From: Ruminococcus sp.
Lineage (GTDB): Bacteria > Bacillota > Clostridia > Oscillospirales > Ruminococcaceae
NCBI GenBank assembly: GCA_024403995.1
Contig: JAKSQT010000006.1
Location: 1 to 62,307 of the forward strand
Direction of reading: 5' to 3'
Length of the DNA: 62,307 nucleotides
A model generated the notes under the pieces. That model searched no databases and had not been told where the DNA came from. It was given only the letters and a program-made list of their open reading frames with translations. The translations under genes were made by a program, and so were the position numbers. Of the stretch, positions 37,530 through 45,793 are shown piece by piece (positions within the stretch are counted from its first letter, which is position 1; the number at the start of each line of letters is the position of its first letter).

Positions 37530-37558
37530 TTGACAAATGATGTTTTATGTGTTATACT
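37530..37558 (+). promoter_or_regulatory. Promoter of the DUF2975 operon
   Basis: TTGACA (37530-37535) and TATACT (37553-37558) are 17 bp apart, 31 bp before the ATG at 37590. Confidence 0.75.
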
Positions 37559-37589
37559 ATAATCACCAAACATAAAGGAGCTCAATTTT

Positions 37590-38048
37590 ATGTGGAATAA
37601 AAACAAATCACTCTTTCTGTCCAGAACACTGACCTATATCGGCGCAGTCATCACTCTGGTCGTTATGGTCGTTACGCCCGATATTGCCTCATGGTATGAT
37701 ACATACATCGAGCCTTACGGTCTTATAAAGGGGTCTATAATGGTGCCGTTTTCGCTTACTATCTACTTTTGCGGCGTTATGATCATCGGCATTACTGTAT
37801 CGCTTTACAGACTGCTCACTAATATTAAAAACGACAGAGTTTTCGTCAAAGAGAATACAAAATGCCTCAGACGCATCTCATGGGAATGTATGCTTGCAGG
37901 TCTTGCACTTGTTATTTTTGGTCTCTGGAGATATTTTTTCTTCGGCTTTGCTTTCGCCTTTGTTTTTATGGGACTTATCATGCGTGTTCTCAAAAATGTC
38001 TTTGAAAAAGCCGTTGAGATCAAGTCGGAAAACGACTTTACTATCTGA
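37590..38048 (+). CDS. DUF2975-family membrane protein
   Basis: The 152-residue protein has four hydrophobic segments at about 10-30, 48-70, 95-113 and 115-135, with a conserved-looking RVFVKENTKCLRRISW loop before the third (FVxxNxxxLRxIxW is typical of DUF2975). The family is regularly encoded beside a YozG-like HTH regulator, as here. Function is unknown. AAGGAG lies before the ATG. Confidence 0.8.
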   Translation: MWNKNKSLFLSRTLTYIGAVITLVVMVVTPDIASWYDTYIEPYGLIKGSIMVPFSLTIYFCGVMIIGITVSLYRLLTNIKNDRVFVKENTKCLRRISWECMLAGLALVIFGLWRYFFFGFAFAFVFMGLIMRVLKNVFEKAVEIKSENDFTI

Positions 38049-38061
38049 ACGGAGGTGCTGT

Positions 38062-38274
38062 ATGCCAATAATTGTAAATCTCGATGTTATGATGGCTAAG
38101 CGGAAGGTCTCCTCGATGGATCTTGCGGAACGTGTCGGAATTACCAATGCAAACCTGTCCATTCTAAAAACAGGAAAGGCTAAGGCTGTAAGATTTTCAA
38201 CTCTTGAAAAAATCTGCGAGGAGCTTGAATGTCAGCCCGGAGATATTCTGGAATTCAGAAAAGAGCAGACCTGA
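38062..38274 (+). CDS. YozG-like XRE-family transcriptional regulator
   Basis: The 70-residue protein is nearly all one helix-turn-helix domain: MPIIVNLDVMMAKRKVSS, LAERVGITNANLSILKTGKAKAVRFSTLEKICEEL, and CQPGDILEF. This matches the small YozG type, which usually regulates its own operon with a DUF2975 partner. GGAGGTG precedes the ATG. It lies 13 bases after the DUF2975 stop and 38 bases before the next membrane gene. Confidence 0.88.
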   Translation: MPIIVNLDVMMAKRKVSSMDLAERVGITNANLSILKTGKAKAVRFSTLEKICEELECQPGDILEFRKEQT

Positions 38275-38312
38275 CAGGATCACTGAACCTGTCTCACGGA
38301 GGTTTAGTCTTT

Positions 38313-39962
38313 ATGAATGAAACAAATGAAAATATTCCGCAGAATAATGCGGAAAATATAACCCTACAGAACAATATTCCGCAGGATAACGGCGGAAATA
38401 CGGCTGAAAAATCAATAAATCAGCCATGCATTCAGGGAGCTTATCCCCAGTATACTGCAAACTGGACAAATTCACCGCAGATGATGGGCGGATATGTTTC
38501 ATCATATTATACTGCAAAAAAAGAAGCACCGTTATATAAAAGAGGCGAATGTGTTCTTGCTCTTATCGTTGCTCTGATGTCAGTATTTTTCGTGAGACTC
38601 GTCCTGTTTGTGAATATTGGTCTGTTTGCCACGATTTTCTGCATGATAATGCTCACAACAGAGATAATTTATCTGAAATCAAGGGGACTTCATGTCAAAG
38701 GCTTCAACAAGCTGTTTGCCGTTGCACTCTATATATTCGGAACTGTTTTCGCCATTACCGACAACCTTACAGTAAAATGGCTTGATATGCTGTTTATGAT
38801 AGGGGCAGATGCCTATTTTGTCTACTCGGTCGGCGCACAGAAAAACGATATCGAGAAGTATTTGCCATATGCGATGATAAAGGCGCTTTTTGCCTATCCT
38901 TTTGAGAAATTCGACGCTCAGGCAAGGATATCCTCGGACAGATTTTCAAAGTCAAACGGCGGAAAAAATTTCAAGGGTATTCTTGGAGGTCTGCTTCTTG
39001 CTGTACCGCTTACGGTCGTTGTAGGAAGTCTGCTCATGTCGGCTGATGAAGGCGTTGAGCATATTATGTATATTATCGGAGAATTCTTCGCTTCAGAAGG
39101 TGTCTGGAGCTGGACAGGTTATCTTCTTCTTGCACTGCCGGTATCGTGCTATATTTTCGGTATGCTCTATAGAAATGCCGTTCGTAACAATATCAGGGAG
39201 CTTAACAGCGAAGAATGCATTGAAAGCATGAAAAGTTTCCGTTTTATCAGCAATATCGTGCTGTATACCGCTGTAACACCGATAATTCTTCTTTATATCG
39301 TGTTCTTTTTCTCACAGGCAAGCTACTTCCTTTCGGCATTTTCAGGTACACTTCCCGAGGCTTTCAGCTATGCTGAATACGCAAGAAAGGGATTTTTCGA
39401 GCTTTGCACCATCGCCGTGATAAATCTTGCGGTCATCATCTTCATGAACGTCACAGCAAAGAAAAGCGGCGAGGAAAGAACTGCCGCACTCAAAATATAT
39501 ACATCAGTCCTCAGCGTCTCCACACTCATTCTTATTGCCACGGCAATGAGCAAGATGATAATGTATATCGACACATACGGCCTCACGGAACTCAGAGTGT
39601 ACACAACATGGTTCATGGTGCTCACAGCTTATATTTTCGTGCTGATACTCGTAAAGCAGTTCAAGCGTGGTCTTGGCATTGCGAAATTAGTGTCCATAGG
39701 ATTTACCGTAATGTTTGCAATTCTCTGTTTCTCACGTCCGGAAGTAATTATTACAAAGTACAATATAAGGATGTACAACGCAGGCTATTTAAATGAACTT
39801 GATATGAACTCAATAGAGGATATGTCGGATGATGCGCTTCTTGCGGCTGTTGACGAAGGAGTGCTCGATGTTCAGAAAGCACAGGAAATAAGCTCGGTCT
39901 GCCATGGGGAAGAAACTATAAATCAGCTTAATCTTTCATCTCTCATTCTGAAAAATAAGTAA
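38313..39962 (+). CDS. DUF4173/DUF4153-like multipass membrane protein
   Basis: The protein (about 549 residues) begins with a polar Asn/Gln-rich tail (MNETNENIPQNNAEN...) and then has about twelve hydrophobic segments from residue 75 to 480. It ends in a soluble acidic tail (LNELDMNSIEDMSDDALLAAVDEG). Proteins of this type follow DUF2975/YozG pairs in Clostridia, and the DUF4173 label comes from that layout and the RVYTTWFMVLTAYIF motif near 430. The start at 38313 follows ACGGAGG. Function unknown. Confidence 0.72.
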   Translation: MNETNENIPQNNAENITLQNNIPQDNGGNTAEKSINQPCIQGAYPQYTANWTNSPQMMGGYVSSYYTAKKEAPLYKRGECVLALIVALMSVFFVRLVLFVNIGLFATIFCMIMLTTEIIYLKSRGLHVKGFNKLFAVALYIFGTVFAITDNLTVKWLDMLFMIGADAYFVYSVGAQKNDIEKYLPYAMIKALFAYPFEKFDAQARISSDRFSKSNGGKNFKGILGGLLLAVPLTVVVGSLLMSADEGVEHIMYIIGEFFASEGVWSWTGYLLLALPVSCYIFGMLYRNAVRNNIRELNSEECIESMKSFRFISNIVLYTAVTPIILLYIVFFFSQASYFLSAFSGTLPEAFSYAEYARKGFFELCTIAVINLAVIIFMNVTAKKSGEERTAALKIYTSVLSVSTLILIATAMSKMIMYIDTYGLTELRVYTTWFMVLTAYIFVLILVKQFKRGLGIAKLVSIGFTVMFAILCFSRPEVIITKYNIRMYNAGYLNELDMNSIEDMSDDALLAAVDEGVLDVQKAQEISSVCHGEETINQLNLSSLILKNK

Positions 39963-40002
39963 GGGGATTTCGGAATATTTGTTAAAAATCAAAAGATAAT
40001 GT

Positions 40003-40033
40003 AAAGGGACAGTCAGTGCGGCTGTCCCTTTTG
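40003..40033 (+). terminator. Terminator after the DUF4173-like gene
   Basis: AAAGGGACAG...CTGTCCCTTTTG stem and T run, of the same family as the serS terminator. Confidence 0.8.
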
Positions 40034-40042
40034 TGTTAACAT

Positions 40043-40089
40043 AAAAACGAAAATACCCTTGCCGACCGTGAGTTGTCAGCAAGGGTATT
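40043..40089 (-). terminator. Terminator after rpsT
   Basis: On the minus strand, AATACCCTTGC...GCAAGGGTATT is followed by TTCGTTTTTAT. Confidence 0.78.
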
Positions 40090-40110
40090 ATTAAGAACTA
40101 TGTTAAGGGA

Positions 40111-40371
40111 TTAGTCAGCAGCGTTGAGCTTCTTAGCGAGCTGTGACTTCTTTCTTGCAGCCTTGTTCTTATGCATAAGACCGTGAGCGCAAGCCTGATC
40201 AACCTTCTTGATAGCAACCTTGATTGCTTCTTCCTTATTAGCAGCGTTATCAGCAGCAGCTAATTCAGCCTTCTTGATAACAGTCTTGAGATTTGACTTT
40301 CTTGCCTTGTTAGCTTCAGCCTTTGTGGCGTTAACCTTTACTCTCTTCTTAGCAGATTTAATGTTTGGCAT
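40111..40371 (-). CDS. rpsT: 30S ribosomal protein S20
   Basis: The 86-residue, Lys/Ala-rich protein begins MPNIKSAKKRVKVNATKAEANKARKS and has GLMHKNKAARKKSQLAKKLN at its end, both S20 signatures. It binds 16S rRNA in the small subunit. AAGGAGGTG precedes the ATG. It is divergent from gpr, an arrangement common in spore-formers. Confidence 0.97.
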   Translation of the reverse strand: MPNIKSAKKRVKVNATKAEANKARKSNLKTVIKKAELAAADNAANKEEAIKVAIKKVDQACAHGLMHKNKAARKKSQLAKKLNAAD

Positions 40372-40492
40372 TCAAATGCACCTCCTTGAAGTATACAGAC
40401 GAATAAACCGCCTGAAAATAGAAATAATATAAGCGAAACGTATTTATCGCTTGCGGCAGATGCAACGCACACCTACCTACTGAGACTAAATT

Positions 40493-40521
40493 ATTATACC
40501 ATTTCAGGAAGATTATTTCAA
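40493..40521 (-). promoter_or_regulatory. rpsT promoter
   Basis: On the minus strand, TTGAAA (40516-40521) and TATAAT (40493-40498) are separated by 17 bp. Confidence 0.75.
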
Positions 40522-40593
40522 TAGGCATTTTTTAAATATTATGTTATACATTATGTCTGAAATTGGAGCATTTTGCACAATCGGGAGGATCAT

Positions 40594-41439
40594 ATGATAA
40601 GAACAGACCTTGCACTTGAAAACGTGGCTATGGACAGTCTGCCTGAATATGTCCATATTGAGCACCGTGGGAAGGCATTTTCCATAACTGAGATAATTAT
40701 TGATGATGATGATGCACTCGAAACCATAGGCAAAGGCAGAGGGAGATATATCACCCTTGAATGTGACGGTCTGAGCCGTTTTTCCGCAGAATACAGCGAA
40801 ATGGCGGAGGAGCTTGCGGCTGAACTGCGTAAATTTATACCTGACGGCGATATTCTTGTGGCAGGTCTTGGAAATGCCGATATCACGCCTGATGCACTTG
40901 GGCCGCAGACTGTTTCACGGATACTTGCTACACGTCACCTGCGGAGTGAACTTGATAACTCCGAGGAGGAATTTCTCTGTTCGCTGAGACCTGTTTCGGC
41001 ATTTGCAGGAGGCGTACTCGGTCAGACAGGCATTGAGACTGCCGAGGTGATACGTGCGATATCTGCCGAAATAAAGCCGTCTGCGATAATTGCTGTTGAT
41101 GCGCTTGCCTGTTCGGATATAAGCCGTCTTGGGACTACTATTCAACTGACTGACACGGGCATCTCACCGGGGAGCGGCGTTGCAAATGCACGGCATGAAC
41201 TGAGCGGCAGTGTTATGGGCATTCCCGTGATAGCTGTGGGCGTGCCGACTGTTGTGGATATGCATACCATTGTACGCAGTCTGACCGACCGTGATGCTGA
41301 GCCATCGATGCCGAATATGATGGTCACTCCCAGAGATATCGACCGCCTTACTGAACGTGCCGCACAGCTTCTTGCTTTCGGCATAAATCTTGCTTTGCAG
41401 CCTACTCTTGGTTTTGAGGATGTCAGGGGGCTGTTTTGA
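40594..41439 (+). CDS. gpr: Germination protease GPR
   Basis: GPR degrades the small acid-soluble proteins that protect spore DNA, at germination. The start MIRTDLALENVAMD is the usual GPR prosequence region (residues 1-15). ILVAGLGNADITPDALGPQ (about 95-112), VRAISAEIKP... IIAVDALA (about 165-180) and ISPGSGVANARHELS (about 200-214) are family motifs. At 281 residues it is shorter than Bacillus GPR (about 370). The start at 40594 follows GGGAGGATC. Its presence argues for a spore-forming lineage. A forespore sigma-G-like promoter was not clear. Confidence 0.93.
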   Translation: MIRTDLALENVAMDSLPEYVHIEHRGKAFSITEIIIDDDDALETIGKGRGRYITLECDGLSRFSAEYSEMAEELAAELRKFIPDGDILVAGLGNADITPDALGPQTVSRILATRHLRSELDNSEEEFLCSLRPVSAFAGGVLGQTGIETAEVIRAISAEIKPSAIIAVDALACSDISRLGTTIQLTDTGISPGSGVANARHELSGSVMGIPVIAVGVPTVVDMHTIVRSLTDRDAEPSMPNMMVTPRDIDRLTERAAQLLAFGINLALQPTLGFEDVRGLF

Positions 41440-41458
41440 GAGAATCATAATGAAAAAC

Positions 41459-41480
41459 GGGGGGCAATGGTCGCCCCTAC
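41459..41480. repeat. Hairpin with CTAC end (possible REP relative) after gpr
   Basis: GGGGCAATGGTCGCCCC followed by TAC, giving the same GTAGGGG start on the other strand as the REP units but with a shorter stem. It lies between the convergent gpr and GIY-YIG genes and may serve as their terminator. Confidence 0.4.
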
Positions 41481-41488
41481 ACAATATA

Positions 41489-42031
41489 TCAGCCGTTTCC
41501 ACGGGTTTTGTTATAGCCTTTTGTATACGCATTATATCGTAATATAGCGTCCTTTTCAAGCTTATTGAGTGAACTGAAGCCGCTGTTTTTTAGTGCAATC
41601 ATTCTTATGGTGAAATTATCGCCGCTTCTGTAGTCAAAGTATACATCAGCGTTTCCCTTGCCTGTAAAATGGCTGTTTACACGGTCGAGAACCCTGATAG
41701 ACTGTCCGACATAGTGCTTATCTTTGTCAATGTTATGCAGAATATAAATGCCTTCAAAGTTTTTGGCATGGGCATAAAATTCTTCATATTCAGCACTGTA
41801 TAATCGTTTATTACGCATATCCATAAATTCTTTTGGGGACATGGCAAGAGAGCCATCTGTAAGTTTGTCGATTTTTTCTTCAAGTTCTTGTCTAATTTTT
41901 TGTTTTTGTTCAAATTCAAGCTGTTGTTTAAGGGCAAATTTTTCATCATATTTTTTTAACAAATATGTAATTAATATAATTGCAATCGTACATGGAATCA
42001 AAAACAATAATATTTCGATAAAAATGTCCAT
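41489..42031 (-). CDS. Membrane-tethered GIY-YIG nuclease-like protein
   Basis: The 180-residue protein has an N-terminal hydrophobic segment (about residues 5-24), a charged coiled-coil (about 28-60), and a C-terminal GIY-YIG domain. The domain begins FEGIYILHNIDKDKHYVGQSIRVLDRVNSHF, with the Tyr pair in GIYIL and HYVGQS, then the Arg in RVLDRV and the metal-site Glu in LNKLEKDAILRYNA. A membrane anchor plus GIY-YIG is seen in small restriction or repair-like proteins; its target is unknown. ATG at 42031, with GGAAG upstream, is preferred over a GTG three codons earlier. Confidence 0.82.
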   Translation of the reverse strand: MDIFIEILLFLIPCTIAIILITYLLKKYDEKFALKQQLEFEQKQKIRQELEEKIDKLTDGSLAMSPKEFMDMRNKRLYSAEYEEFYAHAKNFEGIYILHNIDKDKHYVGQSIRVLDRVNSHFTGKGNADVYFDYRSGDNFTIRMIALKNSGFSSLNKLEKDAILRYNAYTKGYNKTRGNG

Positions 42032-42086
42032 ATTTTTCACTTCCTTTCAAACTGTAAATCCCTTATTTTTCAGAGGTTATACCTCT

Positions 42087-42116
42087 GCTAATATTATAGG
42101 ACAAATAATCCTAAAT
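42087..42116 (-). promoter_or_regulatory. Promoter and operator-like palindrome of the GIY-YIG gene
   Basis: On the minus strand, TTGACA, a 17-bp spacer and TATAAT form a consensus promoter. The spacer region contains AGGACAAATAATCCT (plus strand 42098-42112), which resembles the site at 42254-42268. A leader hairpin AGAGGT...ACCTCT follows. Confidence 0.65.
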
Positions 42117-42253
42117 GTCAAGCATTTTTCATAAAAAATAAATCGTTTAACATTCTTTGTAAATGGCTTTAAATAGGCAAAAATCCGTTATGCATATTCT
42201 GCTTTTTCAAGTTTGCGGTCGAAAATTATTCATATAAAAATCGTTGTGATTTT

Positions 42254-42268
42254 AGGACACATAGTCCA
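42254..42268 (+). promoter_or_regulatory. Operator-like palindrome upstream of the XRE regulator
   Basis: AGGACACATAGTCCA matches 12 of 15 bases of the sequence in the GIY-YIG promoter. A TTGAAT...TATAAT promoter lies immediately downstream. This suggests one regulator acting at both promoters. The rest of 42117-42350 holds no other feature. Confidence 0.5.
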
Positions 42269-42350
42269 TAATTCTTGAATAATATTCTCTCTGATTTATA
42301 ATAATATTAAGACACAGAAAGTGGTGATATCACCAAAGCGGAGGGAACAT

Positions 42351-42566
42351 ATGTTCATCAGGATAAGAAATCTGCGTGAGGACAGCGACAGGACACAGCG
42401 TGAGGTCTCGGAATATTTGTTCTGTGACCAGTCGCTCTACTCAAAATATGAGCGTGGCGTGCGTGATGTGCCTGTGGATGTAGTCATAAAGCTTGCGGAG
42501 CTTTACGGCACGAGCACCGACTATATTCTCGGACTTACAAACGAAAAGCGCCCATACAAAAAATGA
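42351..42566 (+). CDS. XRE-family helix-turn-helix regulator
   Basis: The 71-residue protein is a single Cro/C1-type domain, MFIRIRNLREDSDRTQREVSEYL, then CDQSLYSKYERGVRDVPVDVVIKLAELYGTSTDYILGL. GGAGG precedes the ATG. It probably represses its own promoter and the divergent GIY-YIG gene, since both carry a similar palindrome (inference). Confidence 0.9.
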   Translation: MFIRIRNLREDSDRTQREVSEYLFCDQSLYSKYERGVRDVPVDVVIKLAELYGTSTDYILGLTNEKRPYKK

Positions 42567-42597
42567 CCGTTCCTTATTCGGGAAACGGTCATTTTTA
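42561..42597. terminator. Terminator between the XRE gene and xth
   Basis: AAATGACCGTT...AACGGTCATTT stem, with TTT on the right, ending the XRE transcript. The flanking A run lets it act for the convergent xth as well. Confidence 0.8.
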
Positions 42598-42615
42598 TTA
42601 ACATATTTAGTTATA

Positions 42616-43362
42616 TTATTTTACTGTAAGTTCAACAGGGCAGTGGTCGCTGCCGAAAACGTCTGTAAGTATCGCTGAATCGGCAACTCTCTCCATGAAA
42701 CGCTCCGACACCACAAAATAGTCAATACGCCATCCTGCATTCTTCTCACGGGCTTTGAAGCGGTAAGACCACCACGAATATACAACTTTATCCGGATAAA
42801 GCGCCCTGAAAGTATCCTTGAAGCCTGCGCCGAGAAGCTCCGTGAATTTTCCACGCTCCTCGTCAGAAAAGCCTGCGTTGCCCTTGTTGGTTTTCGGATT
42901 TTTTAGATCGATTTCATTATGCGCCACATTCAGGTCGCCGCAGTATACAACGGGCTTTTTCTTGTCCAGCTCGCTCAGATAGCCACGCATTGCGTCCTCG
43001 AACTCCATGCGGTATTCAATGCGCTTCAAGCCGTCCTGTGCATTCGGAACGTAACAGCACACGAAATAGAAGTCCTCATATTCGCACGTTATCACACGTC
43101 CCTCGTCGTTATGACCGCCGTTTATGCCGTAAGACACGCTTATCGGCTCTTTTTTGGTGTATACGGCAGTACCCGAATAGCCTTTTTTAACTGCGCTGTG
43201 GAAGTATTTATGGTAGCCTTCGGGCGAGAAATCCGCCTGATCGGGCTGCATTTTTGTCTCCTGCAAGCAGAATATATCAGCATCAGCCTGTGCGAAAAAA
43301 TCGGCAAAACCCTTTTCCAGACAAGCTCTGAAGCCGTTCACGTTCCATGATATGAATTTCAT
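42616..43362 (-). CDS. xth: Exodeoxyribonuclease III / AP endonuclease
   Basis: This Mg-dependent enzyme cuts at abasic sites and degrades 3' ends. The 248-residue protein shows ISWNVNGFRA (Asn7 region), LQETKMQ (Glu34), GYSGTAVYTK, CGDLNVAHNEIDL (Asp/Asn pair, about 141), and GWRIDYFVVS with SDHCPVEL at the end (catalytic His). It resembles ExoA of Firmicutes. It is transcribed towards the XRE gene. The stop is followed by the shared terminator. Confidence 0.95.
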   Translation of the reverse strand: MKFISWNVNGFRACLEKGFADFFAQADADIFCLQETKMQPDQADFSPEGYHKYFHSAVKKGYSGTAVYTKKEPISVSYGINGGHNDEGRVITCEYEDFYFVCCYVPNAQDGLKRIEYRMEFEDAMRGYLSELDKKKPVVYCGDLNVAHNEIDLKNPKTNKGNAGFSDEERGKFTELLGAGFKDTFRALYPDKVVYSWWSYRFKAREKNAGWRIDYFVVSERFMERVADSAILTDVFGSDHCPVELTVK

Positions 43363-43615
43363 TTTGTCCCTCCGTATCGTTTTATTATTGCTCCACCAAC
43401 TAAATCTTGAATTTTTCTGCTTGTCCTGAAGAAGAAATTCTGCGTCAGAAAACCTTGAAATACGTCAGTATTCCTGCGGCTTTCTTCCTTGACTTTCTTC
43501 TTCATTACTTCGTATAAAATATTCAAGACTTAATTGGCGGAGCAATAGCAATAATGATTATATCATATTTTTCGCTGTTTTTCAAGTGAAATACAAACGT
43601 CATAGTCCGCATAAA

Positions 43616-43776
43616 ATGAAAATCGGGTGCTGTCAACAGTACCCGATTTCGAGGATGATTCAAATAGAACTGGATTTCATTACTTTGTTCTGAAAAAAGG
43701 TGAGAGGGTATTCAGAACATTTCAGAGAGTTGTATCCTGTGATTAATATGTTACCACAATATGAACATTTTGACAA
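43616..43776 (-). ncRNA. Possible short transcript, unclear
   Basis: The 43363-44170 gap has no confident gene. Within it, on the minus strand, TTGTCA (43771-43776), a 17-bp spacer and TAACAT (43748-43753) form a weak promoter. About 125 bp on lies a strong hairpin AATCGGGTGCTG...CAGTACCCGATT (43621-43648), followed on the minus strand by TTTTCATTTT. The enclosed RNA has no good reading frame. It may be a small RNA or just a leftover promoter and terminator. The rest of the gap (43777-44170) includes C-rich runs near 43960 but no recognised feature. Confidence 0.3.
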
Positions 43777-44170
43777 CTCATTTTTTGCGGATTTGGTGGA
43801 CTTTTTGATGAAAAATTGTATAACCACTTGCGAAAAACTTTTGTTATATATAACTATGAATATGCACTTTGTCTTTTGATATTGCAAAAGCCAATATTTC
43901 TGCCTATATGTCAAATTCAACAAAGGGAGTGGGGGATACGCCTCCTCTCCTGTTGCATAATTACCCCCTCTCCCCCTCCCCTACTACGAAGAACAGGCAA
44001 ATTCTCTTTGCAGTCAATATGCCACGAATTAGCAAATAATAATATGTAATAACTTAATATGGACAAATATTTTCCTTTAAATTTGTTGCATTTGCCGCTT
44101 TTATCTGACCATATTTTGTGATATAATAGATATATAAAAATTTGCCAAACGCAAAACCGGAGGTATAATT

Positions 44171-44503
44171 ATGGCTGAAATAAATATTACAAAAGAAAAT
44201 TTTGACGAAGAAGTGAGAAACTATAAGGGGATGCCTGTGCTGCTCGACTTCTGGGCAGGCTGGTGCGGCCCGTGCATGATGCTGTCGCCTGTAGTTGCAG
44301 AGATCGCCGGGGAGCTTGACGGTCAGGTGAAGGTCGGCAAGGTCAATGTTGATGAACAGCCTGAACTCGCCGCCGCATTCAGAGTGGAGAGCATTCCTCT
44401 CCTCGTTGTGGTAAAAGACGGCGTTATCCACAAACAGGAACTTGGCTACCGTTCAAAGGAAGATATCTTTGATATGCTTGGAATTTACCCTGATATTAAG
44501 TAA
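44171..44503 (+). CDS. trxA: Thioredoxin
   Basis: The 110-residue protein has the active-site motif WAGWCGPCMM (Cys pair at about residues 34 and 37) and the cis-proline loop VESIPLL (about 74-80). It reduces protein disulfides in the cytoplasm using thioredoxin reductase, which is not in this window. GGAGG lies before the ATG. A TATAAT box is seen about 40 bp upstream with a poor -35. No operon partner. Confidence 0.95.
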   Translation: MAEINITKENFDEEVRNYKGMPVLLDFWAGWCGPCMMLSPVVAEIAGELDGQVKVGKVNVDEQPELAAAFRVESIPLLVVVKDGVIHKQELGYRSKEDIFDMLGIYPDIK

Positions 44504-44621
44504 AGCACAAAGCACAGAAAAAAATTTTGTGACATATTGCACAAGAAAAACAGAAAAAATTCATAATTTGTTGACAAATTCGTGCTTGTTTTGTGGTATA
44601 ATATATTCAGGAGGGAGATAA

Positions 44622-45368
44622 TTGAACGAACAAACCAGCAAACTAAAAGTCCTGAACCGTGACATGATAAAATATATCGCAATTATCCCCATGTTTATCG
44701 GCCATTTCGTCAGCTATATATTCGGCGAAAAACTCAGTGATAAGCCGCTGATAATAAACTTTCTTGCGGCATCGGCATTAATTGCGCCGCCCATATTCTT
44801 CTCATTCATAGCGGACGGCTATAAGTATACCCGCTCACGGAAAAAATATGCACTGCGGCTGTTCATTTTTGCCTGCATAACGCAGATCCCGTTCATGCTT
44901 GCAAACAAAATGAAGTTTTCGGAGTTTCCCGATGAGTTTAACATATTCTTCACGCTGTTCCTCGGACTTATGGCAATTATCGTCTGGGAAAGCAAATGGA
45001 AACTGCCGTTAAGAATAGGTGCTGTAATACTCATAGATGCCCTGACAGTGGCTTTTTACACAGAGTGGATGATTTTCGGAGTACTCATTATCCTCGGATA
45101 CCACATCTTCCGTGAAAAGCCGAAAATACGCTTTATATGGTTCACTGTGCTGATACTGATATGGAGTGCGGTACAGTTCATTGCAGGCGGTGTAAGTCTG
45201 CCGTATGCTTTATGCATGGTATTCTTCACGGAGCTTTCATTCTTTATCGTGACCATGTGCTGTAACGGCAAAAAGGGAAGTCACCCGACTTTTTCAAAGT
45301 GGTTCTTCTATATCTTCTATCCGGCACATCTGCTGGTCATATGGGGCGCACAATTGCTCATCGGCTGA
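44622..45368 (+). CDS. TraX-family membrane protein
   Basis: The 248-residue protein has about eight hydrophobic segments. It begins with the TraX-type pattern LNRDMIKYIAIIPMFIGHFVSYI (residues 10-32), with conserved Lys and His. TraX proteins acetylate pilin in F-plasmids; chromosomal relatives probably act on unknown envelope substrates. The start is TTG at 44622, with GGAGGGAG 5 bases upstream. An extended -10 promoter (TGGTATAAT) ends at about 44602. Confidence 0.8.
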   Translation: MNEQTSKLKVLNRDMIKYIAIIPMFIGHFVSYIFGEKLSDKPLIINFLAASALIAPPIFFSFIADGYKYTRSRKKYALRLFIFACITQIPFMLANKMKFSEFPDEFNIFFTLFLGLMAIIVWESKWKLPLRIGAVILIDALTVAFYTEWMIFGVLIILGYHIFREKPKIRFIWFTVLILIWSAVQFIAGGVSLPYALCMVFFTELSFFIVTMCCNGKKGSHPTFSKWFFYIFYPAHLLVIWGAQLLIG

Positions 45369-45415
45369 GTGTAACAAATCACCAAAATCGGGCATAATAT
45401 GTCTGAGGTGATGAT

Positions 45416-45544
45416 ATGCTTTATTTTATATTCGGTTCGATGTTCGGCGGCACGGTCGGAGTTGTGATGATGTGTCTGTGTACTGCGGCTAAAAATTCAG
45501 ATGATTTTCTGAACAAAAATAATGCCGTTCACAGAAAAAAATGA
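45416..45544 (+). CDS. Small DUF3789-like protein (42 aa)
   Basis: The peptide begins MLYFIFGSMFGGTVGVVMMC and goes on LCTAAKNSDDF, a single hydrophobic segment with GGxxGVxxM followed by a Cys and an A-K/N acidic tail. That is the pattern of DUF3789 proteins found in Clostridia and their phages and elements. GAGGTG lies 6 bases before the ATG. It follows the TraX-like gene by 47 bp. Function unknown. Confidence 0.6.
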   Translation: MLYFIFGSMFGGTVGVVMMCLCTAAKNSDDFLNKNNAVHRKK

Positions 45545-45622
45545 CCATTTTTGACCATTCACTCTCAAATAGGCACACTTCACTCGATAATTGTTTATTT
45601 TTGCTTTGAGTGGTGTTATAAT

Positions 45623-45790
45623 ACAGTTGTTGTGGAAATCATAACAATGTATAGACGCTAAAGGTGCAGACTGAAATTTCAGACACACCTGATGTAACTA
45701 TAACAACCTCACCTAACAAATACTATTTTTACTTTATTTCTGTCATTTGTATGATATCAAAAAAGCGGCACTTATGTGCCGCATTTTTTT
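45623..45790 (+). ncRNA. Candidate structured small RNA upstream of the calcium ATPase gene
   Basis: A TGTTATAAT extended -10 box (45617-45622) is followed by about 160 bp with no reading frame. This stretch contains a hairpin AGGTG-CAGA-CTGAAATTTCAG-ACA-CACCT (about 45660-45689) enclosed by outer GTTGTT/AACAAC arms. It ends at GCGGCAC-TTAT-GTGCCGC plus seven T (45765-45790), which also serves the convergent ATPase gene. I do not recognise a known RNA family. Confidence 0.4.
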
Positions 45791-45793
45791 GTT

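Noticed and set aside
41458-41482. The GGGGCAATGGTCGCCCC hairpin as a full REP unit.
   Set aside because: It shares the CTAC end but not the 26-bp length or stem, so it is listed as a possible relative only.
43660-43923. An 87-residue minus-strand frame with a CSYCG patch in the xth-trxA gap.
   Set aside because: It has no ribosome site, the Cys pair is alone, and the promoter-like boxes lie inside the frame. I treat the stretch as intergenic.
45595-45712. The structured segment as a tracrRNA or known riboswitch.
   Set aside because: No cas genes or repeats are nearby, and none of the riboswitch cores I know can be recognised.
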